A stretch of DNA of 8,361 nt from JACDBD01 sp050743385 (GTDB taxonomy: Bacteria > Actinomycetota > Acidimicrobiia > IMCC26256 > JACDBD01), in the NCBI GenBank assembly GCA_050743385.1, contig JBOGFJ010000113.1:1-8361 (forward strand). Direction: 5' to 3'. Both the position numbers and the translations under genes were made by a program. Below are positions 6,423 through 8,361 of this stretch, piece after piece. The number at the start of each line of letters is the position of its first letter. Position 1 is the stretch's first letter. The notes under the pieces were generated by a model, which did not search any database, was not told where the DNA came from, and saw nothing but the letters and a program-made list of their open reading frames with translations.

Positions 6423-6986
6423 TCAGTCGCGGGCGCGCACCGGGCGGTAGCCGCCCTCCTGCCAGCGGGCGAGCGTATACACGAGGTCGGCGAGCCGGTT
6501 CAGGTAGGGAACGACCTCGCTGCCGTCGAGCCAGCCGTCGTGCGCCGCCGCCACGGCCTCACGCTCCGCCCGCCTCACGACGGTGCGGGCGAGATCGAGC
6601 GCGGCGGCGACGCGGTTCTCGCCCGGGAGCACGAACTCCTGGGGCGGGTCGAAGCGGGTGGTGACGTCGTCGATGAGTGGTTCGAGCGCCGCGACCATCT
6701 CCGCGGTCACGAGCGACACGCCCGGCTCGAGCTTGCCGCGACGCTCGGGTGCGGTGGCGAGCTCGGCGCCGACGACGAACAGCTCGCGCTCGAGCCGCAC
6801 GAGCAGGTCGTCGAGCGCGGAGCCCCGTTCCTCCTCGGCCCGGGCGAGGCCGAGCGCGGAGACGGCCTCGTCGACGGCGCCGTAAGCCGCGGGGCCCGAC
6901 GTGTCCTTGCCGACCCGACCGCCGTACAGGAGGCCGGTCGAGCCGTCGTCACCAGTGCGCGTGTAGACCTTCCGCGTCGCCGTCAT
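6423..6986 (-). CDS. PduO-type ATP:cob(I)alamin adenosyltransferase
   Basis: This 187-residue protein transfers the 5'-deoxyadenosyl group of ATP to cob(I)alamin, giving coenzyme B12 (adenosylcobalamin). The family acts as a cytoplasmic trimer of five-helix bundles. The N-terminal ATP-binding motif YTRTGDDGSTGLLYGG lies at about 8-23, and a helix with AVDEAVSALGLARA at about 37-50. The C-terminal half carries VVRRAEREAV (about 136-145) and PYLNRLADLVYTLAR (about 160-174), whose Arg, Glu and Asn residues bind ATP and cobalamin in this family. The length and motifs are those of a complete single-domain enzyme of the human MMAB / PduO type, not the unrelated CobA/BtuR type. The gene is first in a two-gene minus-strand unit with pepA and diverges from the ubiA-like gene. 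No B12-dependent mutase or other cobalamin gene is in the window, so its partner is unknown. On the minus strand TAGACT (6996-7001) ends 9 bases before the ATG, which fits leaderless expression. Confidence 0.94.
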   Translation of the reverse strand: MTATRKVYTRTGDDGSTGLLYGGRVGKDTSGPAAYGAVDEAVSALGLARAEEERGSALDDLLVRLERELFVVGAELATAPERRGKLEPGVSLVTAEMVAALEPLIDDVTTRFDPPQEFVLPGENRVAAALDLARTVVRRAEREAVAAAHDGWLDGSEVVPYLNRLADLVYTLARWQEGGYRPVRARD

Positions 6987-6995
6987 GCCGCGGCG

Positions 6996-7022
6996 AGTCT
7001 ACGACCACCCCTCCGGTACGCT
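6996..7022. promoter_or_regulatory. Compact divergent promoter region between the adenosyltransferase and ubiA-like genes
   Basis: Only 43 bases separate the two divergent start codons. Each direction has a TANNNT -10 word close to its ATG: TAGACT on the minus strand (6996-7001), 9 bases before the start at 6986, and TACGCT on the plus strand (7017-7022), 7 bases before the start at 7030. Neither has a convincing -35 or a Shine-Dalgarno. Both could be leaderless, and the two promoters would overlap. Confidence 0.4.
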
Positions 7023-7029
7023 TCCGGGC

Positions 7030-7971
7030 ATGTCCCTGGCTCCGGAGCGGCCGCCGGCCGCGTCCCCGCCCGGCGACGCGACTCCCGATCGCGCACCGTC
7101 GCTCGCACGAAGTCTCCTGCGGACGGCCCGCCCCAAGCAGTGGGCCAAGAACGTGCTCGTGTTCGCCGCGCCCGGTGCCGCCGGCGTGCTCAACGAGCCC
7201 GACGAGCTCGCCCGCACGCTGGTGGCGTTCGTCGCCTTCTGCCTCGCCGCCAGCGGCACCTACTTCCTGAACGACGCCCTCGACGCCGACGCCGATCGCC
7301 GGCACCCGGTCAAGCGATCCCGGCCGATCGCCGCCGGCGACCTGAGCGTGGGGACGGCCAAGGTCATCGCGGTCGTGCTCATGGTGGCGGCGCTCGGCAT
7401 CTCCGCCCCTCTCAACACCGGCAAGCTCGCCCTCGTCGTCGGCGGCTACATCGTCATCTCGGTCTCGTACAGCCTGTGGCTCAAGCACGAGCCCGTGGTC
7501 GACCTCGGAGCCGTTGCCGCCGGGTTCGTGCTCCGCGCCATCGCCGGCGGCGTCGCCACCGACGTGCCCCTGTCCGACTGGTTTCTGATCGTCGCCGGCG
7601 CGGGTTCGCTCTTCATCGTCACCGGGAAGCGCCACGCCGAGCAGGTAGAGCTGGGCGACGACTCGGCGGGCCATCGCAGCACCCTCGGCGAGTACTCGGC
7701 CGCGTACCTGAACTACGTGCGGGCGGTCACGTCCGCAGTCGCGATCACCGCGTACTGCGTGTGGGCGTTCGAGAACGCCACCGCGGTCGGCGACGTCTTC
7801 TGGTTCCGGCTCTCGATCGTCCCGTTCGTCGCGGTCGTGCTGCGCTATGCGCTGATCGTGGAGCAGGGCGGCGGCGGCGCGCCCGAGGAGATCGTGCTCG
7901 GTGACCGGGTGCTGCAGCTGTTCGGGGTGCTGTGGGTGGCGTCCTTCGCCATCGGTGTGCAGTTCGGATGA
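7030..7971 (+). CDS. ubiA: Decaprenyl-phosphate phosphoribosyltransferase (UbiA superfamily, Rv3806c-like)
   Basis: This 313-residue polytopic membrane protein is predicted to transfer 5-phosphoribose from PRPP to decaprenyl phosphate, the first committed step towards decaprenylphosphoryl-arabinose. After a Pro-rich polar N-terminus (1-25) comes RPKQWAKNVLVF at 34-45, typical of this branch of UbiA proteins. The first Asp-rich motif NDxxDxxxD is N81, D82, D85 and D89. The second conserved region is Y146-S147 with L150-K151 and D157, followed by GFVLRAIAGG at 164-173, and GKRHAE comes later. Hydrophobic segments recur throughout, consistent with about nine helices. The downstream gene is dprE1, the enzyme two steps later in the pathway, which supports this assignment over a quinone or heme prenyltransferase. 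The ATG at 7030 was chosen because the ATG at 6985 would overlap the start of the divergent gene and add a non-conserved leader. The stop overlaps the dprE1 start (ATGA). Confidence 0.9.
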   Translation: MSLAPERPPAASPPGDATPDRAPSLARSLLRTARPKQWAKNVLVFAAPGAAGVLNEPDELARTLVAFVAFCLAASGTYFLNDALDADADRRHPVKRSRPIAAGDLSVGTAKVIAVVLMVAALGISAPLNTGKLALVVGGYIVISVSYSLWLKHEPVVDLGAVAAGFVLRAIAGGVATDVPLSDWFLIVAGAGSLFIVTGKRHAEQVELGDDSAGHRSTLGEYSAAYLNYVRAVTSAVAITAYCVWAFENATAVGDVFWFRLSIVPFVAVVLRYALIVEQGGGGAPEEIVLGDRVLQLFGVLWVASFAIGVQFG

Positions 7972-8361
7972 GGCGAGCGATCGACGCGACCGAGCCGCGC
8001 CTGCTCACCGGGTGGGGCGGCACCGCACCCACGGCCGCGACGGTTGTGACGCCCACCGAGGCCGACGACGTCGACAACGTGCTGGCCGATGCCGGCCGTC
8101 GCGGCGTCATCGCCCGCGGGCTCGCGCGGAGCTACGGCGACCCGGCGCAAAATGCCGGCGGGACGGTCGTCGACACGACCGCGCTCGCTCACGTGATCGA
8201 CTTCGACGATACGACGGGCGTGCTCCGCGTCGAGGCCGGCATGAGCCTCGACGCCGTGATGCGCATGTTCGTGCCCCGGGGCTGGTTCGTGCCGGTCACG
8301 CCGGGCACGCGCCACGTCACCGTCGGGGGCGCGTTCGCCGCCGACATCCACGGCAAGAACC
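7968..8361 (+). CDS. dprE1: Decaprenylphosphoryl-beta-D-ribose 2'-oxidase, flavin subunit (N-terminal part, runs off the right edge)
   Basis: The first 131 residues are visible. They match the FAD-binding domain of DprE1, a VAO/PCMH-type flavoprotein that oxidises the 2'-hydroxyl of decaprenylphosphoryl-ribose; its partner DprE2 then reduces the keto product to the arabinose form. Visible landmarks are RLLTGWGGTAP (11-21), the FAD pyrophosphate loop IARGLARSYGD with AQN (48-62), VEAGMSLD (88-95), and TPGTRHVTVGG..AADIHGKN (111-131). The last segment ends just before the stretch that carries the conserved flavin-contact histidines. These motifs align almost residue for residue with M. tuberculosis DprE1 as I recall it, but the N-terminus is several residues shorter. 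The start ATG overlaps the ubiA stop by four bases, indicating translational coupling. The substrate-binding domain and dprE2 should lie beyond the window. Confidence 0.94.
   Translation, partial: MRRAIDATEPRLLTGWGGTAPTAATVVTPTEADDVDNVLADAGRRGVIARGLARSYGDPAQNAGGTVVDTTALAHVIDFDDTTGVLRVEAGMSLDAVMRMFVPRGWFVPVTPGTRHVTVGGAFAADIHGKN

Noticed and set aside
6985..7029. Earlier ATG for the ubiA-like gene at 6985
   Set aside because: It would overlap the divergent gene's start codon, add a non-conserved leader, and remove the room for any promoter between the genes.
5025..7904. A 959-codon open frame on the plus strand spanning pepA, the adenosyltransferase and part of the ubiA-like gene
   Set aside because: It is a GC-driven shadow: its product is low-complexity Arg/Ala/Gly/His sequence, and it lies opposite or across three genes with clear family motifs.

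Overview
The window is a gene-dense stretch of a very GC-rich bacterial chromosome, with no mobile element, RNA gene or CRISPR array that I can see. The gene set (polyphosphate glucokinase, a rhodanese/E1 fusion, a secreted protein resembling the actinobacterial choice-of-anchor P family, and a decaprenylphosphoryl-ribose to arabinose pathway pair) points to an actinobacterium. Several traits suggest class Acidimicrobiia, but that is an inference. Strong GC at third codon positions creates long open shadow frames opposite and beside the real genes.

Layout. Minus strand, 1-1583: a secreted protein cut by the left edge, preceded by a polyphosphate glucokinase (ppgK). Plus strand, 1668-4156: an N-terminal rhodanese fused to a MoeB/ThiF-type E1 enzyme, directly followed by an AGE-family sugar epimerase/isomerase whose start codon is unclear. 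Plus strand, 4271-4750: a small L,D-transpeptidase, probably a lipoprotein, with a GTGA-N6-TCAC palindrome in its promoter region. Minus strand, 4773-6986: a PduO-type cobalamin adenosyltransferase followed by a leucyl aminopeptidase (pepA) with an unusual lysine-rich tail. Plus strand, 7030 to the right edge: a UbiA-type phosphoribosyltransferase overlapped by the start of dprE1.

How the genes relate. The ubiA-like gene and dprE1 share an ATGA overlap and would act consecutively in making decaprenylphosphoryl-arabinose, a donor for arabinan in the cell envelope. The L,D-transpeptidase and the secreted protein are also envelope proteins. The glucokinase feeds glucose into central metabolism using polyphosphate. 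The E1 enzyme activates a ubiquitin-like sulfur carrier for molybdopterin, thiamine or cysteine synthesis. The other pairings (E1 with epimerase; adenosyltransferase with aminopeptidase) look like shared transcription units without an obvious common pathway.

Several genes have a -10-like hexamer only 7-9 bases before the start codon, which fits leaderless transcription. No gene-free stretch exceeds about 115 bases. I did not find an undescribed multi-gene system. The strongest oddities are the basic tail on PepA, the CRP-like palindrome before the transpeptidase, the missing standard start of the epimerase together with its His-x-x-Gln motif, and the inverted rhodanese/E1 fusion.
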